Assembly: GCA_037893245.1 (NCBI GenBank)
Contig: JBAIAA010000251.1
Span: 2,170,001 to 2,234,000, forward strand
Source: Crossaster papposus
Lineage: Eukaryota; Echinodermata; Asteroidea; Velatida; Solasteridae
Direction: 5' to 3'
DNA length: 64,000 nt
In this document: one piece after another, positions 1-12,500 of the stretch
Numbering within the stretch: position 1 is the first letter of the stretch
Layout: the number at the start of each line of letters is the position of its first letter
The notes under the pieces: generated by a model
The model's input: only the letters and a program-made list of their open reading frames with translations
Databases searched by the model: none
What the model was told of the DNA's origin: nothing
Program-made: the position numbers and the translations under genes

Positions 1-470
1 ATTATAAGGAACTTCCGGTTTGGACCGGAAGGAAGTGTCAGGTCTTTTTGCATGTAATACAAATTATGAAGACCATGGATTAATCTATCAATCCCCCTAA
101 AAATCTAAATCAGATCTCTTACAGTTGATTTTATATTGATTTTCAAAGATTAAATTTAGAAATATTTGGTTGCTTGTAATCTGACACTTGATGACGTCAT
201 CGTGACGTAATTAACAGAAAGCTCGAGAGCTGTCTTAACCTTGCTATTTAAAGCAAAAATCTGGATTATATCTATCGCGGTTGATTTTTAAGCGACGTTT
301 TAAGGTTTTAAGGTCTTTTCATTGTAACTTCCGGTTTGGTGACGTCATCAATAAATCTCTTTCTCAATATGTTGTTAGCACGAAGCTGATTATATACACC
401 GGTTATAAAGTGATTTCAGCAAACTTCGCCACACACATCAACAGATTATTCATTTTAACAATTTTTCAAC

Positions 471-488
471 CTGCCACTAGAGGGCGCT
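471..488 (+). promoter_or_regulatory. CTCF-like box, representative of one per array unit
   Basis: The sequence CTGCCACTAGAGGGCGCT fits the degenerate vertebrate CTCF consensus YGRCCASYAGRKGGCRSY at 17 of 18 positions. The commoner array form, CTGCCGCTAGAGGGCGCT, fits at 16 of 18. Copies recur in most units in the same orientation, for example near 919, 2326, 5081, 6917, 7964, 10425, 12851, 19217, 21129, 27617, 33318, 40493 and 46250. Units with the A-rich module carry the weaker form ATGACGCTAGAGGGCGCT. Binding is an inference from motif similarity; the fly and vertebrate CTCF motif families are known. Confidence 0.5.
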
Positions 489-1214
489 ATAACGTGTTAT
501 GACGTCGCCGGTAATTATTTTGAAAAGTTTATTCTAGCCAGACACTAACATCGTTGAAAGTAAGTTCATATCATTTTTCAGTTTTAAATTATAAGGCACT
601 TCCGGGAAGGAAGGGTCACGTGATTTCACGCACATGAGTTGAAATGAAGATCTTTAATTATTCTATCTATCGAGAGCTGTCTTAACTTTGCTATTTAAAG
701 CAAAAATCTGGATTATATCTATCGCGGTTGATTTTTAAGCGACGTTTTAAGGTTTTAAGGTCTTTTCATTGTAACTTCCGGTTTGGTGACGTCATCAATA
801 AATCTCTTTCTCAATATGTTCTTAGCACGAAGCTGATTATATACAACGGTTATAAAGTGATTTTAGCAAACTTCGCTACACACATCAACAGATTATTCAT
901 TTTAACCATTTTTCAACCTGCCGCTAGAGGGCGCTATAACGTGTTATGACGTCGCCGGTAATTATTTTGAAAAGTTTATTCTAGCCAGACACTAACATCG
1001 TTGAAAGTAAGTTTATATCATTTTTCAGTTTTAAATTATAAGGCACTTCCGGTTTGGACCGGAAGGAAGGGTCACGTGATTTCACGCACGCGAGATAAAA
1101 TTAAGATCCTGGATTATCCTATCTATTGCCACAAAAATTAAGTTTCGGTCTTTTGCGGTTGATTTGTTATTGATTTTCAAACATTAAATCAATTGCACCT
1201 TTAAGATGACGTCA

Positions 1215-1243
1215 CGTGACCCCTGATGACGTCACCATGACGT
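1215..1243 (+). promoter_or_regulatory. Composite CRE and E-box cluster, representative of the array
   Basis: Within 30 bp lie GACGTCA, the overlapping E-box GTCACGTGAC, and a second TGACGTCA. The same composite recurs in most units (near 2614, 3234, 3848, 8251, 11754, 21873, 26819, 30808, 34635, 38641 and 44144). TGACGTCA is the CREB/ATF octamer; GTCACGTGAC is the USF/MITF/TFEB type of E-box. The sites are seen directly; whether any factor uses them is unknown. Confidence 0.5.
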
Positions 1244-2452
1244 ATGTCTGTTAGGCACGAGTTTACTATAGGGTCTTCACTTGGGTTAAGTTTTATGGAA
1301 ATACGACTTTGTTCTCTGGTAAAAGTACTTGTGCAAAAAAACGTGTACAAAGTCTATGGAGTTTAGGTTACTAAAAGAAAAAAAAAGAAGAAAAAAAAGA
1401 AAAACTAGAACTACGTCTGTTCAAGGAACAGAACATAGGGCTTTTTCGCATTCAAAATTTTTTTTTATTAAATATTTTCAAAATTGAACTTTTAAACCAT
1501 CAAAACAATTTAAAATCATTGAAAACTAATTTAAGTTAATTTAAACAGAGTAAAATGAATTAAAACTGATTAAAACGATGACGTCACACGTTTGTGAACT
1601 TTTTGTGCAACTATCTATCACCGAACAACACAAAATGAGGTGTTATGTTAACACGATCCGTTGCTGAGATATGCCTTCAACGTCTAAAAACGTAATAATT
1701 CAAATATAATCGTAATATGACGTAACATTTGTCAACATGACGCTAGAGGGCGCTTTAACATTTTATGAAGTCACTGTTAACTTTTTTGTTACTTACAACC
1801 TAGCCAGCGCCTAACATCGTTGAAAGTAAGTTAGCATCGTTTTCCACTTTTAAATTATAAGGCACTTCCGGTTTGGACCGGAAGGAAGTGTCAGGTCTTT
1901 TTGCATGTAATACAAATTATGAAGACCATGGATTAATCTATCAATTTCCTTAAAAATCTAAATCAGATCTCCTACTGTTGATTTTATATTGATTTTCAAA
2001 GATTAAATTTATAAATATTTGGTTGCTTGTAATCTGACACTTGATGACGTCATTGTGACGTAATTAACAGAAACTCGAGAGCTGTCTTAACTTTGCTTTT
2101 TTAAGCAAAAATCTGGATTATATCTATCGCGGTTGATTTTTAAGCGACGTTTTAAGGTTTTAAGGTCTTTTCATTGTAACTTCCGGTTTGGTGACGTCAT
2201 CAATAAATCTCTTTCTCAATATGTTCTTAGCACGAAGCTGATTATATATACACCGGTTATAAAGTAATTTCAGCAAACTTCGCCACACACATCAACAGAT
2301 TATTCATTTTAACCATTTGTCAACCTGCCGCTAGAGGGCGCTATAACGTGTTATGATGTCGCCGGTAATTATTTTGAAAAGTTTATTCTAGCCAGACACT
2401 AACATCGTTGAAAGTAAGTTCATATCATTTTTCAGTTTTAAATTATAAGGCA

Positions 2453-3687
2453 CTTCCGGTTTGGACCGGAAGGAAGGGTCACGTGATTTCACGCACATGA
2501 GTTGAAATGAAGATCTTTAATTATTCTATATATTGCCACAAAAATCAAGTTTAGGCCTTTTGCGGTTGATTTGTTATTGATTTTCAAAGATTAAAGCAAT
2601 TGCACCTTTAAGATGACGTCACGTGACCCCTGATGACGTCACCATGACGTATGTCTGCGAGACACGATTTTTCTATAGGGTCTTCACCTGGGTTAAGTTT
2701 TATGAAAATACGACTTTGTTTTCTGGTAAAAGTACTTGTGCAAAAAAACGTGTACAAAGTCTAAGCGACGTTTTAAGGTGTTAAGGTCTTTTCATTGTAA
2801 CTTCCGGTTTGGTGACGTCATCAATAAATCTCTTTCTCAATATGTTCTTAGCACGAAGCTGATTATATACACCGGTTATGAAGTGATTTCAGCAAACTTC
2901 GCCACACACACCAACAAATTATGCATTTTAACCATTTTTCAACCTGCCGCTAGAGGGCGCTATAACGTGTTAAGACGTCGCCGGTAATTTTTTGAAAAGT
3001 TTATTCTAGCCAGACACTAACATCGTTGAAAGTAAGTTCATATCATTTTTCAGTTTTAAATTATAAGGCACTTCCGGTTTGGACCGGAAGGAAGGGTCAC
3101 GTGATTTCACGCACATGAGTTGAAATGAAGATCTTTAATTATTCTATATATTGCCACAAAAATCAAGTTTAGGCCTTTTGCGGTTGATTTGTTATTGATT
3201 TTCAAAGATTAAAACAATTGCACCTTTAAGATGACGTCACGTGACCCCTGATGACGTCACCATGACGTATGTCTGCGAGACACGATTTTTCTATAGGGTC
3301 TTCACCTGGGTTAAGTTTTATGAAAATACGACTTTGTTTTCTGGTAAAAGTACTTGTGCAAAAAACGTGTACAAAGTCTAAGCGACGTTTTAAGGTGTTA
3401 AGGTCTTTTCATTGTAACTTCCGGTTTGGTGACGTCATCAATAAATCTCTTTCTCAATATGTTCTTAGCACGAAGCTGATTATATACACCGGTTATGAAG
3501 TGATTTCAGCAAACTTCGCCACACACACCAACAAATTATGCATTTTAACCATTTTTCAACCTGCCGCTAGAGGGCGCTATAACGTGTTAAGACGTCGCCG
3601 GTAATTTTTTGAAAAGTTTATTCTAGCCAGACACTAACATCGTTGAAATTAAGTTCATATCATTTTCCAGTTTTAAATTATAAGGCA
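2453..3687 (+). repeat. Two tandem copies of a 617-618-bp chimeric unit
   Basis: Hairpins at 2453, 3071 and 3688 delimit two nearly identical units. Each runs through the usual left half to CGTGTACAAAGTCTA and then jumps directly into GCGACGTTTTAAGG, which in other units belongs to a different module. The A-rich tract is therefore skipped. The single length difference I see is one A in the CAAAAAACG run. Confidence 0.8.
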
Positions 3688-4011
3688 CTTCCGGTTTGGA
3701 CCGGAAGGAAGGGTCACGTGATTTCACGCACATGAGATGAAATGAAGATCCTTAATTATTCTATCTATTGCCACAAAAATCAAGTTTAGGTCTTTTGCGG
3801 TTGATTTGTTATTGATTTTCAAAGATTAAATCAATTGCACCTTTAAGATGACGTCACGTGACCCCTGATGACGTCATCATGACGTATTTCTGCGAGACAC
3901 GAGTTCACTATAGGGTCTTCACCTGGGTTAAGTTTTATGGAAATACGACTTTGTTTTCTGGTAAAAGTACTTGTGCAAAAAAACGTGTACAAAGTCTATG
4001 GGGTTTAGGTT

Positions 4012-4190
4012 ACTAAAAGAAAAAAAAAAAAAAGAAGAAGAAAAAAAAAAATCAGAACAAAAACAAAGGCTTTTTCGCAAAATTTGCGAAAAAGCCAAAA
4101 AAAATCAGAACAAAAACAAAGGCTTTTTCGCAAAATTTGCGAAAAAGCCAAAAAGAAGAAGAAGAAGAAGAAGAAAAACTAGAACTACGT
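4012..4190 (+). repeat. A/GAA-rich tract with two GGCTTTTTCGC hairpins
   Basis: Perfect hairpins GGCTTTTTCGC-loop-GCGAAAAAGCC occupy 4068-4096 and 4121-4149. Each is preceded by ATCAGAACAAAAACAAA, giving a period of 53 bp. A (GAA)n run follows up to CTAGAACTACGTCTG. Reading this tract as protein gives a lysine/glutamate-rich low-complexity string, which I treat as an artefact. Confidence 0.8.
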
Positions 4191-4224
4191 CTGTTCGAGG
4201 AACAGAACATAGGGCTTTTTCGCA
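4178..4224 (+). repeat. CTAG-TCTGTTC/GAACAGA stem with trailing GGCTTTTTCGC arm
   Basis: Immediately after each A-rich tract comes CTAGAACTACG, then the inverted repeat TCTGTTC-GAG-GAACAGA, then CATAGGGCTTTTTCGC. The last 11 bases repeat the left arm of the upstream hairpin, even in units with no complete hairpin (for example 1370-1455). Copies also occur near 1405, 9510, 11932, 22058, 24571, 32420, 39113, 41252, 43099 and 44330. Confidence 0.75.
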
Positions 4225-5390
4225 TTCACAATTTTTTGTTATTAAATATTTTAAAAATTGAACTTTTAAACCATCAAAACAATTTAAAATCATTGAAAAC
4301 TAATTTAAGTTAATTTAAACAGAGTAAAATGAATTAAAACTGTTTTAAACGATGACGTCACACGTTTGTGAACTTTTTGTGCAACTATCTATCACCTAAC
4401 AACACAAAATGAGGTGTTATGTTAACACGATTCGTTGCTGAGATATGCCTTCAACGTCTAAAAACGTAATAATTCAAATATAATCGTAATATGACGTAAC
4501 ATTTGTCAACATGACGCTAGAGGGCGCTTTAACATTTTATGAAGTCACTGTTAACTTTTTTGTTACTTACAACCTAGCCAGCGCCTAACATCGTTGAAAG
4601 TAAGTTAGCATCGTTTTCCACTTTTAAATTATAAGGCACTTCCGGTTTGGACCGGAAGGAAGTGTAAAGTCTTTTTGCATGTAATACAAATTATGAAGAC
4701 CATGGAATAATCTATCAATTTCCTTAAAAATCTAAATCAGATCTCTTACAGTTGATTTTATATTTATTTTCAAAGATTAAATTTAGAAATATTTGGTTGC
4801 TTGTAATCTGACACTTGATGACGTCATTGTGACGTAATTAACAGAAACTCGAGATCAGTCTTAACTTTGCTATTTGAAGCAAACATCTGGATTATATCTA
4901 TAGCGGTTGATTTTTAAGCGACTTTTTAAAGTTTAAAGGATTTTTTTATTGTAACTTCCGGTTTGGTGACGTCATAAATATTTCTCCTTCCCAATATGCT
5001 CTATAATAAAGTTATTTCAGCAAACTTTGCAACACACATCAACAGATTAATCATTTTAACCATTTTCAACCTGCCGCTAGAGGGCGCTATAACATGTTAT
5101 GACGTCGCCGGAATTTTTTTGAAAAGTTTATTCTAGCCAGACAATAACATCCTTAAAAGTAAGTTCATATCATTTTTCACATTCAAATTATAAGGCACTT
5201 CCGGTTTTGACCGGAAGGAAAGGTCACGTGATTTCACGCACAGGAGATAAAATGAAGATCCTGGATTATTCGATTAATTGCCACAAAATTCAAGTTTCGG
5301 TCTTTTGCGGTTGATGTTTTATTGATTTTCCAAGATTAAATCAATTGCACCTTTAAGATAAGGTCACGTGGGCCTGATGACGTCTTCCTC

Positions 5391-5733
5391 GTGGTGTCTG
5401 TCGGCGAGACTGGAGTTCACTATTGGGTCTTCACCTGGGTCGAGTTTATGGAAATACGACTTTGTTTTTCCGTTAAAAGTGCTTTGAATTGTGCAAGCAA
5501 CGTTTACAAAGTCTACGGGGTTGGATTCTGCGTAGCCGAAAGCGTGTTTACCTACCTGTCGTACGCGGCGCCCTTCCTCATGGGCAACTTGATGACGTCA
5601 TCCTGTTTCACAGGTTGGCGGCTAGTGTCATCTTGGGTGAGCGTAAATGTGCTTGCACGAACGATGTCAGTGGTGATACATTCGCTCAATACATAATGCA
5701 CTATCGGTGTATACGTACATGTACTAGCATGTA
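5391..5733 (+). repeat. Long variable module of the array, left part (split by a transposon)
   Basis: This module begins at GTGTCTGTCGGCGAGACTGG. It contains GGATTCTGCGTAGCCG, the GC-rich CGTACGCGGCGCCCTTCC, a TGACGTCATCCTG site and palindromic GTATACGTACATGTAC. It is interrupted by the 805-bp element at 5739-6543 and resumes at TATTATACGTGTGGCACG. Other copies lie near 7213-7830, 10740-11320, 13170-13742, 23295-23870, 25812-26386, 28420-28960, 33632-34204, 37638-38210, 39770-40345, 41905-42483 and 45532-46104. A diverged copy lies at 18650-19080. Confidence 0.8.
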
Positions 5734-5738
5734 TATTA

Positions 5739-6543
5739 GGGACTTTTCGATTTGCACGTTCACACGTGGACTGCGACGTATGCGGTCCCAAGTAGACTGC
5801 GACGTATGCGGGCACGCTGAATGTTGTTATTGCCTTTTCGATTTCACACTACTTGAAGTTGTAGAAATGCTTGTACAGCAACTCATAGTCAAATTATTTT
5901 TCACAATTATTTTCTTTATTTTGTATGTGAAGGTTCAGGAAGGATGATCCAATTTCGGTGCATAGGACTGTACTCGATAATTATGCTGCAACAAATTGGC
6001 GATGCATAAATAAAATGCGTTCATTTTATGGATTATTCTACAAGAATTTTTATTTAAGGGAAATTACAGACAAGAAAATGTGTTAATTTTAGCGAACTTA
6101 CGCTTCCACCACTCTCTGCTTGAAGAATCAAGTCAATCGGGTCCATTTTGTAACTTCAAATGTGGTGTTTCTTTCCTGATGTGGTGTTTCGTTTCTACAA
6201 AATAGTGATATGCACACTATGTCGTCACAGTTTTCCAACGACGGCAAAACAAGGTTGAACGCGTTCGAGAATTCTGCTACGAACGACGAGTTCGTCGATG
6301 CGCATGCGCACTGCTTCACAAATGACCGCATACGTCGCAGTCTACTAGTAAACGTGCAAATCGAAAAGTCCCAGTGATATGCACACTATGTCGTCACAGT
6401 TTTCCAACGACGGCAAAACAAGGTTGAACGCGTTCGAGAATTCTGCTACGAAGGACGAGTTCGTCGATGCGCATGCGCACTGCTTCACAAATGACCACAT
6501 ACGTCGCAGTCTACTATAGTAAACGTGCAAATCGAAAAGTCCC
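5739..6543. mobile_element. 805-bp TIR element with TATTA target-site duplication
   Basis: The ends are GGGACTTTTCGATTTGCACG and its reverse complement CGTGCAAATCGAAAAGTCCC, with inverted similarity extending into CTGCGACGTATGCGG. The element is flanked by TATTA at 5734-5738 and 6544-6548. At least eight array copies without the insert read GTATATTATACG at this point (for example near 33970), which is exactly the sequence expected after removing the element and one TATTA. The right end is doubled: 6204-6372 is followed by a second copy at 6373-6543 that includes another complete terminus. Only short reading frames occur, so it is non-autonomous. I cannot assign the superfamily. Confidence 0.85.
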
Positions 6544-8399
6544 TATTATACGTGTGGCACGCACACGTAAGGGGTCAATGCTTTTTGCACCTAGGCCAAA
6601 ACGATTACATTTCAAGGGTGCCGCAGGGTATGTTCAAGTTCGTTTTTTGCCCCAAAACACAGGGAAGTTCGAGAACTACTTTTACATTAACCTTTACAGC
6701 AAAAATCAAGATTGTATCTGTCAAGTTAAATTTTTTAGGAATTTTCAAAGGAAAAGGAGTATTTTCATTCTAACTTCCGGTTTGGTGACGTCATAAATAT
6801 TTCTCCTTCCCAATATGGTCTAAGCATGAAGCTGATTATATACACCAGTTATAAAGTTATTTCAGCAAACTTCGCAACACACATCAACAGATTAATAATT
6901 TTAACCATTTTCAACCTGCCGCTAGAGGGCGCTATAACATGTTATGACGTCGCCGGAATTTTTTTGAATAGTTTATTCTAGCCAGACAATAACATCGTTA
7001 AAAGTAAGTTCATATCATTTTTCACTTTCAAATTATAAGGCACTTCCGGTTTTGACCGGAAGGAAGGGTCACGTGATTTCACGCACACGAGATAAAATGA
7101 AGATCCTGGATTATTCTATTAATTGCCACAAAATTCAAGTTTCGGTCAATTGCGGTTGATGTTTTATTGATTTTCAAAGATAAAATCAATTGAACCTTTA
7201 AGATGACGTCACGTGACTCCTGATGACGTCATCATGACGTCTGTCTGCGAGACACCAGTTCACTATTGGGTCTTCACCTGGGTCAAGTTTATGGGAATAC
7301 GACTTTGTTTTTCCGTTAAAAGTGCTTTGAATTGTGCAAGCAACGTTTACAAAGTCTACGGGGTTGGATTCTGCGTAGCCGAAAGCGTGTTTACCTACCT
7401 GTCGTACGCGGCGCCCTTCCCCATGGGCAATTTGATGACGTCATCTTGTTTCACAGGTTGGCGGCTAGTGTCCGCTTGGGTGAGCGTACATGTGCTTGCA
7501 CGAACGATGTCAGTGGTGATACATTCGCTCAATGCATAATACACTATCAGTGTATACGTACATGTACTAGCATGTACATGTACATGTATATTATACGTGT
7601 GCCATGCACACGTAAGGGGTCAATGCTTTTTGCACCTAGGCCAAAACGATTACATTTCAAGGGTGCCGCAGGGTATGTTCAAGTTCGTTTTTTGCACCAA
7701 AACACAGGGAAGTTCGAGAACTACTTTTACATTAACCTTTAGAGCAAAAATCAAGATTGTATCTGTCAGGTTTAATTTTTTAGGAATTTTCAAAGGAAAA
7801 CGAGTCTTTTCATTCTAACTTCCGGTCTGGTGACGTCATAATTTTTTCTTCCCGTCAACTTGTTCCTAGCATGAAGCTGATTAAATACACCGGTTATAAA
7901 GTGATTTCAGCAAACTTCGCCACACACATCAACAGATTATTCATTTTAACAATTTTTCAAACTGCCGCTAGAGGGCGCTATAACATGTTATGACGTCACC
8001 AATATTTTTTTTGAAAAATACATTGTAGCCAGACACTAACATCGTTGAAAGTAAGTTCATATCATTTTTCACTTTCAAATTATGAGGCACTTCCGGTTTA
8101 GACCGGAAGGAAGGGTCACGTGATTTCACGCACACGAGATAAAATTAAGATCCTGGATTATTCTATCTGTTGCCACAAAAATTAAGTTTCGGTCTTTTGC
8201 AGTTGATTTGTTATTGAATTTCAAAGATTAAATCAATTACACCTTTAAGATGACGTCACGTGACCCCTGATGACGTCACCATGACGTATTTCTGCGAGAC
8301 ACGAGTTCACTATAGGGTCTTCACCTGGGTTAAGTTTTATGGAAATACGACTTTGTTTTCTATTAAAAGTGACGGGCAGAAAAAACGTGTACAAAGTCT

Positions 8400-8660
8400 A
8401 TGGGGTTTAGGTTACTAAAAGAAAAAAAGAAAGAAGAAGAAATTACCTACCTGTCGCACACGGCGCCCTTCCCCATAGGCAATTTGATGACGTCATCCTG
8501 TTTCGCTTGTTGGAGGCTAGTGTCCTCTTGGGTGAGCGTACATTTGCATGCACGTACGATGTCAGTAGTGGTACATTCGCTCAATGCATAGCACACTATC
8601 AGTGTATACGTACGTACATATACAAGCATGTACACCCCTATTATACGTGTGCCATGCACA
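8400..8660 (+). repeat. Chimeric unit joining the A-rich module to the GC-rich module
   Basis: The unit follows the A-rich form (TATGGGGTTTAGGTTACTAAAAG and a GAA run) to about 8441. It then switches directly into TTACCTACCTGTCGCACACGG of the long module, skipping the CTAG hairpin. This is direct evidence that modules have been exchanged between unit types. Confidence 0.75.
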
Positions 8661-9475
8661 TATAAGGGGTCAATGCTTTATGCGCCTAGGCCAAAACGAT
8701 TAAATTTCAAGGGTGCCGCAGGGTATGTCCAAGTTCGTTTTTTGCCAAAAAACACAGGAAAGTTCGAGAACTACTTTTACACTAACCTTTAGAGCAAAAA
8801 TCAAGATTATATCTGTCAGGTTTAATTTTTTTGGAATTTTCAAAGGAAAAGAAGTCTTTTCATTGTAACTTCCGGTCTGGTGACGTCATAATTTTTCTTC
8901 TCGTCTACTTGTTCCTAGCATGAAGCGGATTAAATACACCGGTTATAAAGTGATTTCCGCAAACTTCGCCACACACATCAACAGATTATTCATTTTAACC
9001 ATTTTTCAAACTGCCGCTAGAGGGCGCTATAACATGTTATGACGTCACCAATATTTGTTTTGAAAAATACATTGTAGCCAGACACTAACATCGTTGAAAG
9101 TAAGTTCATATCATATTTCACTTTCAAATTATGAGGCACTTCCGGTTTAGACCGGAAGGAAGGGTCACGTGATTTCACACACGTGAGATAAAATCAAGAT
9201 CCTGGATTATTCTATCTATTGCCACAAAAATCAAGTTTCGGTCTTTTGCGGTTGATTTGTTATTGAATTTCAAAGATTAAATCAATTACACCTTTAATAT
9301 GACGTCACGTGACCCCTGATGACCTCACCGTGACGTATTTCTGCGAGACACGAGTTCACTATAGGGTCTTCACCTGGGTTAAGTTTTATGTAAATACGAC
9401 TTTGTTTTCTATTAAAAGTGACGGGCAGAAAAAACGTGTACAAAGTCTATGGGGTTTAGGTTACTAAAAGAAAAG

Positions 9476-9506
<31 letters not shown>

Positions 9507-12500
9507 CTAGAACTACGTCTGTTCGAGGAACAGAACATAGGGCTTTTTCGCATTCGCAATTTTTTAGATTAAATATTTCAAAAATTGAACTTTTATACCA
9601 TCAAAACAATTTAAAATCATTGAAAACGAATTTAAGTTAATTCAATCAGATTAAAATGAATTCAAACTGATTAAAACGATGACGTCACACGTTTGTGAAC
9701 TTTTTGTGCAACTATCTATCACCTAACAATAAAAAAAGTTGTTATGTTAGCACATTTCGTTGCTGAGATATGGCTTAAAGGTCTAAACACGTAATAATTC
9801 AAATATAATCGTAATATGACGTAACATTTGCCAACATGCCGCTAGAGGGCACTATAACATTTTATGAAGTCACCGTAAACTTTTGTGTTACTTACAACCT
9901 AGCCAGCGCCTAACATCGTTGAAAATAAGTTCACATCGTTTTCCACTTTCAAATTATAAGGCACTTCCGGTTTGGACCGGAAGGAAGGGTCAGGTCTGTT
10001 TGCATGTAATACAAATTATGAAGACCATGGTTTAATCTATCAATTCCCTTAAAAATCTAAATCAGATCTCTTACAGTTGATTTTATATTGACTTTCAAAG
10101 ATTAAATCTATAAATATTTGGTTGCTTGTAATCTGACATTTGATGACGTCATCGTGACGTAATTAACAGAAAGCTCGAGAGCTGTCTTTACTTTGCTATC
10201 TGATGCAAAAATCTGGATTATATCTATAGTGGTTAATTTTTAAGCGATTGTTTAAGGTTTAAAGGATTTTTCATTGTAACTTCCGGTTTGGTGACGTCAT
10301 AAATATTTCTCCTTCCCAATATGGTCTAAGCATGAAGCTGATTATATACACCGGTTATAAAGTGGTTTCAGCAAAATTCGCCACACACATCAACAGATTA
10401 TTCATTTTAACCATTTTTCAACCTGCCGCTAGAGGGCGCTATAACATATTATGACGTCGCCTGATTTTTTGTGGAAAAGTTTATTCTAGCCAGACACTAA
10501 CATCGTTGAAAGTAAGTTCATATCATTTTTCACTTTCAAATTATGAGGCACTTCCTGTTTGGACCGGAAGGAAGGGTTACGTGATTATACGCCCACGAGA
10601 TAAAATGAAGATTCTGGATTATTATATCTATTGCCACAAAAATCAAGTTTCGGTCTTTTGTGGTTGATTTGTTATTTATTTTTAAAGATTAAATCAATTG
10701 CACCTTTAAGATGACGTCACGTGACCCCTGACGACGTAACCATGACGTATGTCTGCGAGACACGAGTTTACTATAGGGTCTTCATCTGGGTTAAGTTTTA
10801 TGGAAATACGACTTTGTTTTTCGTTAAAAGTGCTTGGAATTGTGCAAACAACGTTCACAAAGTCTATGGGATTGGATTCTGCGTAGCCGAGAGCCTGTTT
10901 ACCTACCTGTCGCACACGGCGCCCTTCCCCATAGGCTGATGATGTCATCCTGTTTCGCTTGTTGGCGGCTAGTGTCCTCTTGGGTGAGCGTACATTTGCA
11001 TGCACGTACGATGTCAGTAGTGATACATTCGCTCAATGCATAGTACACTATCAGTGTATACGTATGTACATATACAAGCATGTACACCCCTATTATACGT
11101 GTGCCAGGCACATGTAAGGGGTCAATGCTTTATGCGCCTAGGCCAAAACGATTACATTTCAAGGGTGCCGCAGGGTATGTTCAAGTTCGTTTTTTGCCCC
11201 AAAACACAGGGAAGTTCGAGAACTACTTTTACATTAACCTTTAGAGCAAAAATCAAGATTGTATCTGTCAGGTTTAATTTTTTAGGAATTTTCAAAGGAA
11301 AAGGAGTCTTTTCATTCTAACTTCCGGTCTGGTGACGTCATAATTTTTTCTTCCCGCCAACTTGTTCCTAGCATGAAGCTGATTAAATACACCGGTTATA
11401 AAGTGATTTCAGCAAACTTCGCCACACACATCAACAGATTATTCATTTTAACAATTTTTCAAACTGCCGCTAGAGGGCGCTATAACGTGTTATGACGTCA
11501 CCAATATTTTTTGTGAAAAATACAATGTAGCCAGACACTAACAACGTTGAAGGTAAGTTCATATCATTTTTCACTTTTAAATTATGAGGCACTTCCGGTT
11601 TAGACCGGAAGGAAGGGTCACGTGATTTCACGCACACGAGATAAAATTAAGATCCTGGATTATTCTATCTATTGCCACAAAAATTTAGTTTCGGTCTTTT
11701 GCGGTTGATTTGTTATTGAATTTCAAAGATTAAATCAATTACACCTTTAAGATGACGTCACGTGACCCCTGATGACGTCACCATGACGTATTTCTGCGAG
11801 ACACGAGTTCACTATAGGGTCTTCACCTGGGTTAAGTTTTATGTAAATACGACTTTGTTTTCTATTAAAAGTGACGGGCAGAAAAAACGTGTACAAAGTC
11901 TATGGGGTTTAGGTTACTAAAAGAAAAGAAACTAGAACTACGTCTTTTCGAGGAACAGAACATAGGGCTTTTTCGCATTCACAATTTTTTTTTATTAAAT
12001 ATTTTAAAAATTGAACTTTTAAACCATCAAAACAATTTAAAATCATTGAAAACTAATTTAAGTTAATTTAAACAGAGTAAAATGAATTAAAACTGAGTAA
12101 AACGACGACGTCACACGTTTGTGAACTTTTTGTGCAACTATCTATCATCTAACAACACAAAATGAGGTGTTATGTTAACACGATCCGTTGCTGAGGTATG
12201 CCTTCAACGTCTAACAACGTAATAATTCAAATATAATCGTAATATGACGTAACATTTGTCAACATGACGCCAGAGGGCGCTTTAACATTTTATGAAGTCA
12301 CTGTTAACTTTGTTGTTACTTACAACCTAGCCAGCGCCTAACATCGTTGAAAGTAAGTTAGCCTCGTTTTCCACTTTTAAATTATAAGGCACTTCCGGTT
12401 TGGACCGGAAGAAAGTGTCAGGTCTTTTTGCATGTAATACAAATTATGAAGACCATGGATTAATCTATCAATTTTCTTAAAAATCTAAATCAGATCTCTT

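Noticed and set aside
281..502. 73-residue reading frame repeated across the array (FKRRFKVLRSFHCNF...)
   Set aside because: It begins at TTG rather than ATG, lies wholly inside the repeat unit, and spans the CTCF-like box and CRE sites. It recurs only because the DNA recurs, with no signal of protein selection visible.
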